Positions 56,903 to 64,000 of a DNA stretch of 64,000 bases are shown one piece after another. The notes beneath the pieces are model-generated. The model was not told where the DNA came from. It worked only from the letters and a program-made list of their open reading frames with translations, and ran no database searches. The stretch lies in NCBI GenBank assembly GCA_964392305.1, contig CAYMPV010000019.1:1-64000 (forward strand), given 5' to 3'. The first letter of the stretch is position 1. The number at the start of each line of letters is the position of its first letter. Both the position numbers and the translations under genes were made by a program. This DNA comes from JACKIC01 sp964392305 (GTDB lineage Bacteria > Planctomycetota > UBA1135 > UBA2386).

Positions 56903-58473
56903 CCACGCCGCCCGTCGAGACCGTTCGCGTCGCCGAGCCCGTGAGCATGAGGCGGCTGGCGGCGGCGATCGCCATCGCCTTGCTGTGCGCCCTGTCCGGA
57001 CGGTACCTGCCGCTGCCCGAGGGCACCGACCCCGGACCCGCGTGCCGGTTGTTGTTCGTCACCGCGCTCACGACCTCGTGCTGGCTGCTCTCGGTGATGC
57101 CGATCGCCGCGGCTTCGTTGTTGCCCCTGGCGCTGCTGCCGTTGGCGGCGGTGCAATCGACCGCTGAGGTGACTCGCGGCTACGGCAACCCGATCCTGTG
57201 GCTGTTCGGCGGTGGCTTCGTGCTGGCGATGGCGGTCGAACGCGCCGGCCTGCATCGACGCATCGCCCTGCGCATCGTCGCCGCGCTCGGGCCGTATCCG
57301 AGCCGCCTCGTGCTGGGTTTCTTCCTGGCCGCGACGATCGTCTCGATGTTCGTCAACAACACGGCGACGGCGCTGCTGCTGCTGCCGATCGGCACCGTGC
57401 TGGTCAAGCGCTCGCAGCAGCTCGGGGAACTGGCGCCGCGTGCCCAGGCGAACTTCGGCGCCGGCGTGATGTGCGCGATCGCCTTCGGCGCCTCGATCGG
57501 CGGCATGGCGACGCCGATCGGCACCGCGCCCAACGCGATCTTCTTCACCGCCCACGAGCCGCTCGTTGCGCAGGGCGCGCGGCCGGTGTCGTTCCTGCTC
57601 TGGGTGCTCGCTTTCGCCCCATTCGCGCTGCTGCTGTCGGTCGCGGCCAGCTTGCTGATGACCTTCGTGACGCTGCGGGTTCCCAGGCAACGTCTGCGCC
57701 GCGGCGACGAACTGCTCGTCGAAGCGCGCGCGTTGCCCAAGTGGAGCCCGGCCGAACGGCGCACGGCGCTGTTGTTCGGCATCGCCGTGCTGCTGTGGGC
57801 GACGCGCGGCGACCTGCAGCTGGGCGCCGGCGAGGTGTTGCATGGCTGGGCGCACTACCTGGTGCCGGCCGGCCAACGCGACACCTACATCGCCGACGGC
57901 TCGGTCGCGGTGCTGATGGCGATCCTGGCGTTCCTGGTGCCGACCGGCAGCGGTGATGGGCAGCGCCTCGTCGATTGGTCGATTGCGCAGAAGATGCCGT
58001 TCGACTTGTTGCTGCTGCTCGGTGGCGGCATCGCCCTGGCCAACGCGTTCGGGCCGACCGGGTTGTCGGCGGCGTTCGGCGAGCTGCTGCGGCCGTGGAT
58101 CGGGTCGATGCACCCGGCACTGCTGCTGTTGGTGATGGTGTTGCTGATCACGGCGCTGTCCGAGGTCGCCAGCAACACTGCCTGCGCGACGATGCTGCTG
58201 CCGATCCTGCGCGACGGTGCGGTGGCGGCGCGCATCGATCCGCTGGTGTTGATGTTCCCGGCGGTGCTGGCGTCGTCGTGCGGCTTCATGCTGCCGATCG
58301 CGACGCCGCCCAACACGATCGTGTTCGCGTCGCGGCAGGTGACCTTCGGGCAGATGGCGCGTGCCGGCTGTGGCTTGGACTTGCTGGCTGCGGGCATGCT
58401 CGTGCCGTGGTTGTTCTGGTGGGCGCTGCCGATCCTCGGCGTCGACCCGTCGCAGCTGGGAGGGGGCAAATGA
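56899..58473 (+). CDS. DASS (SLC13) family sodium/anion symporter
   Basis: 524 residues with about eleven membrane segments. Two SNT-type signature hairpins are visible: FVNNTATALLLLP with GGMATPIGTAPN in the first half, and EVASNTACATMLLP with LPIATPPNTIVF in the second. This pseudo-repeat is the sodium- and carboxylate-binding core of divalent anion symporters. A dicarboxylate or sulfate-type substrate is likely, not determinable. It is coupled by ATGA to both neighbours. Confidence 0.87.
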   Translation: MTTPPVETVRVAEPVSMRRLAAAIAIALLCALSGRYLPLPEGTDPGPACRLLFVTALTTSCWLLSVMPIAAASLLPLALLPLAAVQSTAEVTRGYGNPILWLFGGGFVLAMAVERAGLHRRIALRIVAALGPYPSRLVLGFFLAATIVSMFVNNTATALLLLPIGTVLVKRSQQLGELAPRAQANFGAGVMCAIAFGASIGGMATPIGTAPNAIFFTAHEPLVAQGARPVSFLLWVLAFAPFALLLSVAASLLMTFVTLRVPRQRLRRGDELLVEARALPKWSPAERRTALLFGIAVLLWATRGDLQLGAGEVLHGWAHYLVPAGQRDTYIADGSVAVLMAILAFLVPTGSGDGQRLVDWSIAQKMPFDLLLLLGGGIALANAFGPTGLSAAFGELLRPWIGSMHPALLLLVMVLLITALSEVASNTACATMLLPILRDGAVAARIDPLVLMFPAVLASSCGFMLPIATPPNTIVFASRQVTFGQMARAGCGLDLLAAGMLVPWLFWWALPILGVDPSQLGGGK

Positions 58474-60197
58474 GTCGTGTGCGGGCCCTGTTGCTGGTCT
58501 GGCTCGGCGCGTTTTCTGCGTTCTTCTGCACCGCGCACGGCAACCTCGAGAGTGTGGACTCGGCGTTCACGATGCACGCGGCGCGGGCGCTGCTGCACCG
58601 CGGCGACTCTGGGCTGCGCGGACCCGCCCAGGAGCCGCAGTGGATCAGCGAGGCGGGCATCGCCTCTCACATCGCCGAGAGACTGCGCGAGGGTGAGCAC
58701 ACGTACGGCAAGGTCGGCACGAACGGGCTCACCTATGTGTGGTTCCCGATGGGGCACGTGTGGCTGATGGTGCCGAGCGTCGCGCTGGGTGACGCCGTGC
58801 AGGCGACGTTCCCCTCGCTCGAAGAACGGTTCCGCGCGGCCAGCAGCGCCTCGCCGGACAGCTACGTCTTCGGCGAGTTCGTGGCTTGCCACGCCGCGGT
58901 GGCCATGCTCCTGCCGCCGATGTTCGGCGCGACGTCGGTGTTGTTGCTGTTGCTGATCGCGCTGGCGCTCGGCGCCGCGCCACGCGATGCCGCGTGGTCG
59001 ACGGCGGCGATCGCGCTGGCGACGCAGCTGTTCCCGCTCGGCAGCGAGACCCTGTCCGACGGACCTGGGATGTGTTTCCTGCTCGCCGCGCTCTACGCAA
59101 CGGTGCGCGCGCAGCGCGGCACGGCGAACGTGCGCGTGTTGGTGTTCGGTGGTCTCGCCGCGGGCGCGGCGGTGCTGACCCGGTATCCGCACGGGCTGCT
59201 GGTGCCGCCGTTGCTGCTCACGATCGCGCTCGCGGGTCGGCGCCGCGGCCGACGCGCCGACGTCTTGTGGTTCGCGCTCGGTGGGTTGCCGTGCCTGCTG
59301 CTGCTCTTGACCGTCAACCACGCGCGCTTCGGCTCGATCTCGGACACCGGCTATCCGTCGGCGGGCTCGTGGTTCAACTACCCCGTCTACTTCGGGGTGC
59401 TCAAGCTGCTGATCGGCGCGGGCAAGGGCATCCTGTGGTTCTCGCCGATGCTGTGGCTGGCGTTGCCGGCGGCACTGCGGCGCGCGCGGGTGCCCGAGCT
59501 GCGCTGGCTCGCCTGGGTCCTGTTCGCGATCCCGATGCTGATGTTCGGCTCGACCAACGGCTGGCAGTCGGGGCAGTGCTGGGGCGCGCGTTACGTCACC
59601 CCGGGCGTGGTCGCGCTGTGTGCCTTGGTGTTGCCGCAGGCGATGCCGTGGCGAACGCATCGGCGCGTCTTCTTGCTGCTGCTCGCGGCCGGCGTGTTCG
59701 TGAGCTTGACCTCGGTGATCGCGCCGACGCGCGGCCACAACCAACTCGCGGGCCAGGCGGTCAGGGCGATGTACGACCGTGAGCTGGCCGACGCGCGTAT
59801 CACCGAGGCCGCCCGCCAGAGCGTCGATCCGGCGGACCACTTCTTCTTCCTGCCGCGCTTCTCGCCGCTGCACGCGAACTGGACCTACGCCTGGAAGTCC
59901 TGGCGCGGCGACTTCGAGGACCAAGACGGCGCGCCCCGCGACGGCAGCGCCAACACCATCGAGCCGCTGTTCGGCATCGAGGCGATGCCCGGCCACGCGG
60001 AGCAGGGCTGGGCGCCGAGGAGGTGGGAGGACCGCGGCTTTCGCCACCTGTGGTGGGTGTTCTGGGGTGCGCTGCTGGGGGTTCCGGCCCTGCTCCTGCT
60101 GCTGCCGGCACTGGCCGTGGCCGCGTTCGCCAGCTGGCTGGGCTGGCGCACAGTGCTGGCGACTCCGGCAGCCGTCGAAATCCCCGACAGCCGGTAA
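58470..60197 (+). CDS. multi-pass membrane protein, GT-C (ArnT/PMT-like)
   Basis: 575 residues. The N-terminus has one membrane segment, then a large extracytoplasmic loop beginning NLESVDSAFTMHAARALLHRGD, which carries the acidic residues typical of GT-C enzymes. About nine further membrane segments follow (for example VLVFGGLAAGAAVLTRYPHGLLVPPLLL), with a PVYFGVLKLLIGAGKGILWFSPMLW block and a soluble part near the end. Predicted to move a sugar from a lipid carrier, but the acceptor is unknown. The ATG overlaps the transporter stop. Confidence 0.65.
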   Translation: MSRVRALLLVWLGAFSAFFCTAHGNLESVDSAFTMHAARALLHRGDSGLRGPAQEPQWISEAGIASHIAERLREGEHTYGKVGTNGLTYVWFPMGHVWLMVPSVALGDAVQATFPSLEERFRAASSASPDSYVFGEFVACHAAVAMLLPPMFGATSVLLLLLIALALGAAPRDAAWSTAAIALATQLFPLGSETLSDGPGMCFLLAALYATVRAQRGTANVRVLVFGGLAAGAAVLTRYPHGLLVPPLLLTIALAGRRRGRRADVLWFALGGLPCLLLLLTVNHARFGSISDTGYPSAGSWFNYPVYFGVLKLLIGAGKGILWFSPMLWLALPAALRRARVPELRWLAWVLFAIPMLMFGSTNGWQSGQCWGARYVTPGVVALCALVLPQAMPWRTHRRVFLLLLAAGVFVSLTSVIAPTRGHNQLAGQAVRAMYDRELADARITEAARQSVDPADHFFFLPRFSPLHANWTYAWKSWRGDFEDQDGAPRDGSANTIEPLFGIEAMPGHAEQGWAPRRWEDRGFRHLWWVFWGALLGVPALLLLLPALAVAAFASWLGWRTVLATPAAVEIPDSR

Positions 60198-60212
60198 AGC
60201 CGATGGCAGGGG

Positions 60213-60243
60213 CGGTTCGATAGAGCCGGCGGAGATCGAACCG
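60213..60243 (+). promoter_or_regulatory. perfect 9-bp dyad directly before the 60249 gene
   Basis: CGGTTCGAT (60213-60221) pairs with ATCGAACCG (60235-60243), leaving a 13-base loop that contains GGCGGAG, a ribosome-binding-like sequence. The start codon is five bases after the right arm. It may be an operator, or a leader hairpin that presents or hides the ribosome-binding site. Confidence 0.45.
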
Positions 60244-60248
60244 GCCCG

Positions 60249-61766
60249 ATGACCCTCAGCACCCTGACCCTGTCCTTCGCCCTGTTCCTGTGTCCGCAGG
60301 ATCCCGGCGCCCGCTCCCTCGACATCGTCGAACTCAAGAACGGCGATCAACTCGAGGGCCGCGTCACCACGCAGCTCGACGGTTACGTCGAGATCGAGCT
60401 GCAAGCCGGCGCGACGATCGGTCTGAGCATGGCGCAGATCGCCTCGATCAAGCTCGGCGCCGGCGCGGCGGCCCGCGAGGGCAAGGGGCCGATGCAACCG
60501 CGCAGCGAGTGGTTCGTGCTCTACGACGGCGAGGGCAAGTCGGTCGGCTGGATGCAGGCCGGGGTCGCCGTGGCCAGCGACGGCACGCTGACGATCAGCG
60601 AGGAATACGAGTTCCAGCAGGCACACCGCCGTTACCAGGTGACCTCGTTGTGCAAGGCCGACACGCACTTCGTGCCGCAGAGCTGCTACTTCCGCGAACG
60701 AATCAGCGAACCGCTGCTCGGCGTGTCCTTGGTCACCGGAGAGAACGTCGGCCAGGCCGACCGCGTCGTCGACGAACGCATCATCGAGGGTGTGTGCCAG
60801 GTTGATCACCTGCGTGTGCAGCAACTCGACCACAGCGGCCGACGCGAGCGTGACCTGCCGTGGTCCGAACGGCATACCTTCCCGCTGCTGGCCCGCGCCA
60901 TCGCGCGCCACACCGGCGCCGCGCTGCCGCAGACGACGATGTTCGACCCGGCCAACGACGAGATCGTCGTGCGCACGATCGACGCGGCCCGACCGCGCCG
61001 CATCACCTGGGACGGCAAGCCGCTCGAGATCACCGAGTTCGCCGAGTCGTCCGCGACCGGTCGCAACAGCGTCTGGCTCGACGCCACCGCGCAGACCCTG
61101 CGTCGCGAACTCGCCGGTCCGGCCCTGGTCGCCGTGCGCAGCGAAGCGGATTCGGCGCGTCGCCTCGCCGGCGGGGTCTCGATCCCCAGCTCGTTCGCCA
61201 TCGAGGCCGGCGGCACGTTTGCATGCTGGCGCCCGAACCCGTGTTGGAACGTCGTCGAGGAGGTGCCGGCTGGCCGCCTCGTGCTCAGCGGCCCCGTGCC
61301 GAACGCGAGCATCGCGATCACGCGTCTCGATCACCTCGAGCCCGGCGCGTCGCTGGCCACTGCCGCCGACGCCGTCGGCAACTGGTTCCTGTTGCTGCAC
61401 CCCGAACTGCGCTTCGAGAGCCGCAGTTCCACCCAGATCAAGGGCAAGGACGCGATCCGTCTGTGCGCGAACGGCAAACACCTGCGTGCTACCGTCGACG
61501 TCGTGCCCCAGGAGGAACGGTTCCTGATCCTGGTCTGCATCGCCGATCGGCAGGTCTGGGACGAACTGCAGCCCGATTTCGATTTCGTCACCCGCTCGAT
61601 CGAACTCGATGCCCAGGCGATCGAGCCCAAGCTGCAGGGACCGGTCAAGGGGCAGCAGGCGCGTGAGCGCACGCCATCGGGGCGGGCCGCGGAGCTGACG
61701 GTTCCGGTCAGCAAGCCGCAGCCGGTGCGCAAGCCGCCGCTGGTGCGCGTTCCCGACGACGGCTGA
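60249..61766 (+). CDS. secreted protein of unknown function
   Basis: 505 residues. A short hydrophobic N-terminus (LSTLTLSFALFLCPQ) looks like a signal peptide. A compact beta segment follows (IVELKNGDQLEGRV...ITxLSMAQIASIKL type), a pattern common in planctomycete secreted proteins. The rest is mixed with no catalytic motif; the C-terminus is Pro/Lys/Arg-rich. The start is supported by the signal peptide; a dyad lies just upstream. Not recognised. Confidence 0.55.
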   Translation: MTLSTLTLSFALFLCPQDPGARSLDIVELKNGDQLEGRVTTQLDGYVEIELQAGATIGLSMAQIASIKLGAGAAAREGKGPMQPRSEWFVLYDGEGKSVGWMQAGVAVASDGTLTISEEYEFQQAHRRYQVTSLCKADTHFVPQSCYFRERISEPLLGVSLVTGENVGQADRVVDERIIEGVCQVDHLRVQQLDHSGRRERDLPWSERHTFPLLARAIARHTGAALPQTTMFDPANDEIVVRTIDAARPRRITWDGKPLEITEFAESSATGRNSVWLDATAQTLRRELAGPALVAVRSEADSARRLAGGVSIPSSFAIEAGGTFACWRPNPCWNVVEEVPAGRLVLSGPVPNASIAITRLDHLEPGASLATAADAVGNWFLLLHPELRFESRSSTQIKGKDAIRLCANGKHLRATVDVVPQEERFLILVCIADRQVWDELQPDFDFVTRSIELDAQAIEPKLQGPVKGQQARERTPSGRAAELTVPVSKPQPVRKPPLVRVPDDG

Positions 61767-61780
61767 TGGGGTGCGGCGCG

Positions 61781-63334
61781 TCATGGCGCGCCGAACACGC
61801 GGTTGTCCTGACCGCGCAGTGCGGCGGCCTCGAACACGTCGACGTCTTCGATCGCGGCGCGGTCGTCGAGGTCGGCCAGGGTGCGGGCCAGACGCAGCAA
61901 CCGCACGCGTCCCCGGCCGGTTTCGTGCCGTTGCCGCAGCACTTCGTCGACCAGGCGCAGAGTGCCCTCCGCTGCGTCGCAGGCCCGCAGCAGCGCATCG
62001 CCGTCCAGCCAGGCGTTGCCGCGGTCGAACTTGCGGTGGCCGCTCCTGGCGTGGTTGCGCCGTCGGTGGTGTTGCCGCGCACGGGCCGTGAGCACACGCT
62101 GTCGCCAGTGGTTGGTGTTCCCGTCAGGCTCGGGTGGGCCGCGCAACTCGGCGGGGTCGAGTGCCGGGACTTCGGCCCGCAGATCGATGCGGTCGAGCAA
62201 CGGGCCGGACAACCGTGCCCGATAGCGCAACACCGCGGCCGGCGTGCAGCGGCACGGGCGATGGCGATGGCCGACGTAGCCGCACGGGCAGGGGTTCATG
62301 GCGGCGACCAGCAGGAACGACGCCGGCATGGTCACCGTGCGTTGGGCCCGTCCAACGGTGACGGTGCCGTCCTCGAGTGGCTGCCGCAGCGCCTCGAGCG
62401 CGTCGCGGCGGAACTCCGGCAGTTCGTCGAGGAACAGCACGCCGCAGTGCGCCAGGGTGACTTCACCGGGACGCACCTCGGCGCCGCCGCCGAGCAGGCT
62501 GGTGGTCGAGCTGGTGTGGTGCGGCGCTCGGAAGGGTCGCGTGTCGGCGTTCGGCAGGCACAGGCCCGCCGCGGCGTGCGTCTGCAGGATCTCGAGGCGC
62601 TCGGTTGGTGACGGTGGCGGCAACAGGCCCGGCAGGCGACGCAACAGCGCGCTCTTGCCGGTGCCGGGCGGTCCGACGAACAGCAGGTTGTGGCCCCCGG
62701 CCGCCGCGACCGCGAGAGCCCTCTTGGCTGTCGGCAGACCGCGCAGATCTGCGAGGTCGGGCACCGTCGTGGTGATCGGCGGATCGATCGTCGGTGTGGG
62801 TGGCAGGTCCCGGTGCCCGCCGAGCCAGTGGATCGCGTCGGCGAGGGTGGTGGTGGCGTGCACGGGCAACCCCTCGACCACCTGGCACAACGCCGCATCC
62901 TGCGGGCTACACAACAGGCCGCGGGCGCCCGCGGCGCGCGCAGCGAGCGCGACGCTGACCGCGCCGCGCGCCGGCAGCACGTGACCGCGCAGCGAGATCT
63001 CTCCAAACGCGAACAGGCCGCGGCAACGTTCGGGTGCGAACAGGCCGCCGGCGCCAGCCAGCGCGAGCGCCAACGGCAGGTCGAAGCCGCTGCCCTGCTT
63101 GCGCAGCGCCGCTGGCGCGAAGTTCACGGTGGTGATGCCGCGCGGCTGCGGCAGGCCGAGCGCGAAGAACGCCTGCAGCACGCGGTGGTAGGCCTCGCGC
63201 ACGCAGGCGTCGACGAGGCCCAGCAAGCGCGGTGTGCCGTCGCTGGCGTGGCGCGTGGTCGCTTCGACGGCCACGGGCACGGCGTCGACGCCCAACACGA
63301 GCCCGCAGCCGATGGTGATGGTCGCTGTGTCCAC
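61781..63334 (-). CDS. comM: YifB/ComM family Mg-chelatase-like ATPase
   Basis: 517 residues from a GTG with AAGG six bases before. N-terminal Lon-like domain (GVDAVPVAVEATTRHA; GSGFDLPLALALA), then an AAA+ module: GPPGTGKSALLRRLPGLLPP, FLDELPEF (Walker B) and NPCPCGYVGH, then the C-terminal helical domain. ComM acts as a DNA helicase in branch migration during natural transformation in other bacteria. The two stops of this gene and the 60249 gene are only 14 bases apart (convergent). Confidence 0.9.
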   Translation of the reverse strand: MDTATITIGCGLVLGVDAVPVAVEATTRHASDGTPRLLGLVDACVREAYHRVLQAFFALGLPQPRGITTVNFAPAALRKQGSGFDLPLALALAGAGGLFAPERCRGLFAFGEISLRGHVLPARGAVSVALAARAAGARGLLCSPQDAALCQVVEGLPVHATTTLADAIHWLGGHRDLPPTPTIDPPITTTVPDLADLRGLPTAKRALAVAAAGGHNLLFVGPPGTGKSALLRRLPGLLPPPSPTERLEILQTHAAAGLCLPNADTRPFRAPHHTSSTTSLLGGGAEVRPGEVTLAHCGVLFLDELPEFRRDALEALRQPLEDGTVTVGRAQRTVTMPASFLLVAAMNPCPCGYVGHRHRPCRCTPAAVLRYRARLSGPLLDRIDLRAEVPALDPAELRGPPEPDGNTNHWRQRVLTARARQHHRRRNHARSGHRKFDRGNAWLDGDALLRACDAAEGTLRLVDEVLRQRHETGRGRVRLLRLARTLADLDDRAAIEDVDVFEAAALRGQDNRVFGAP

Positions 63335-63433
63335 ATCGTGCCTTGTGGTGCGAATGGATCGGAAATGACACGCGCGCCGCGAAGTCGCCGTGATGCACAG
63401 GGCCGCGCGGGCACAGAGCAGGCGGAGAGATCC

Positions 63434-64000
63434 GTGGTCAAAGACGCGCACGATGCCCTGTTCCGCTTCACGTTCGCGCAGCCCGAGCACGCCGCAGCAT
63501 TGTTGCGCTCGATCCTGCCGCGGCGGATCGCCAAGGCGATCGATTGGGCAACGCTGCGGCCGTTGCCCGGCACGCAGATCGATCGGCGCCTGCGTCGGCA
63601 ACAGAGTGATCTGTTGTTCACGGCGCGCGCCGGTCGACGCACGGTGCGCATCTACGTGGTCTTCGAGCACAAGTCGCGCCATGAGTCCTGGGCGGTCGTG
63701 CAGATGCTCGGTTACGTGGTCGGTCTCTGGCGTGACCTGCTGCGCCGTCGGCCGCGCCTGCGCCGCCTGCCGCCCGTGATCCCCGTGTTGTTCCACCATG
63801 GCCCTCGTCGCTGGTCCGCAGCGACCGAGCTCGATGGTCTGTTCGACCTCGATGGCCTGTCGGCGGGCGCCAGCTCGTGGCTACGGACGCTGCAGCCGAA
63901 GTTCCGCATGGTCGTGTGCAGTCTCGCCGACTGCACGCATGATCAACTGCGCGCCATGTCGTTGACGCTGCTCGGCAAGGTGACCCTCGCGGCGTTGCAG
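63434..64000 (+). CDS. Rpn-family recombination-promoting nuclease, partial
   Basis: The 3' end is outside the window; 189 codons are visible. The start is the GTG at 63434 with GGAG six bases before; an ATG at 63365 in the same frame is an alternative. The N-terminus KDAHDALFRFTFAQPEHAA, then a PD-(D/E)xK nuclease core: SDLLFTARAG and RIYVVFEHKS, with catalytic Asp, Glu and Lys, followed by QMLGYVVGLWRDL. This matches the Rpn/YhgA putative transposase family, small DNA nucleases that stimulate RecA-independent recombination. No insertion-sequence ends are seen at the visible side. Confidence 0.8.
   Translation, partial: MVKDAHDALFRFTFAQPEHAAALLRSILPRRIAKAIDWATLRPLPGTQIDRRLRRQQSDLLFTARAGRRTVRIYVVFEHKSRHESWAVVQMLGYVVGLWRDLLRRRPRLRRLPPVIPVLFHHGPRRWSAATELDGLFDLDGLSAGASSWLRTLQPKFRMVVCSLADCTHDQLRAMSLTLLGKVTLAALQ

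Noticed and set aside
57885..61784. Open frame of 1299 codons on the minus strand across four genes
   Set aside because: It spans clear plus-strand genes (transporter, GT-C-like, secreted protein), and its translation is repetitive Arg/Gln/His.

Overview
The window is a 64 kb, very GC-rich chromosomal stretch from a free-living bacterium. Gene content points to Planctomycetota or a similar lineage: giant Gly-rich lipoproteins with Ig-like regions, a type IV pilin whose mature part resembles planctomycete pilins, an EF-G2-like factor near pilus genes, and many secreted proteins of unknown function. This placement is inference; no rRNA is present to confirm it. I saw no rRNA, tRNA, CRISPR array or insertion sequence.

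Layout. (1) 1-6.3 kb: end of rpoB, rpoC, rpsL and rpsG, closed by a strong intrinsic terminator. fusA and tuf, the usual next genes of a str operon, are absent. The spacers here are full of short tandem duplications, one of which copies the rpsG stop codon four times. (2) 6.3-10.8 kb: a membrane-anchored PDZ protein (GspC-like), coaX, a shortened MnmE-like GTPase overlapping coaX, and an aspartate carbamoyltransferase fused to a PyrI-type zinc domain. (3) 11.2-25.1 kb: four very large lipoproteins in the order A1-B1-A2-B2, where A and B are two paralogous families. (4) 25.4-35.4 kb: prepilin peptidase, an OmpA-type lipoprotein, the EF-G2-like protein, then pilT, pilB, pilC, a TPR membrane protein and a pilin gene ending in two strong hairpins. 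(5) 35.5-39.6 kb: three translationally coupled glycan-type genes (GT2, GT4, and a multi-TM protein with TPR-like repeats). (6) 39.6-47.4 kb: a mixed housekeeping block on both strands: TatD, a TPR protein, an AlkD-like HEAT protein with a histone-H1-like tail coupled to a cystathionine beta-synthase, a large Arg-rich protein of unknown function, MogA, a DUF4863-like protein and a membrane-anchored HEAT-like protein. (7) 47.8-53.5 kb: two more B-family lipoproteins (B3, B4). (8) 53.5-61.8 kb: a co-directional run of amidohydrolase, DHH phosphoesterase, metallophosphoesterase, CutA, DASS transporter, GT-C-like membrane protein and a secreted protein. (9) 61.8-64 kb: ComM/YifB on the minus strand, and the start of an Rpn-family nuclease cut by the window edge.

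How it fits together. The pilus genes form a compact assembly/retraction module (processing peptidase, two ATPases, platform protein, pilin), followed by envelope glycan genes. The six A/B lipoproteins flank this module on both sides and look like a lineage-specific surface system. The most distinctive sequence-level signals are tandem duplications that include stop codons, several perfect dyads in front of secreted-protein genes, and unusual domain combinations (PyrB plus zinc domain, AlkD-like plus H1-like tail, MnmE-like without its C-terminal cysteine motif).
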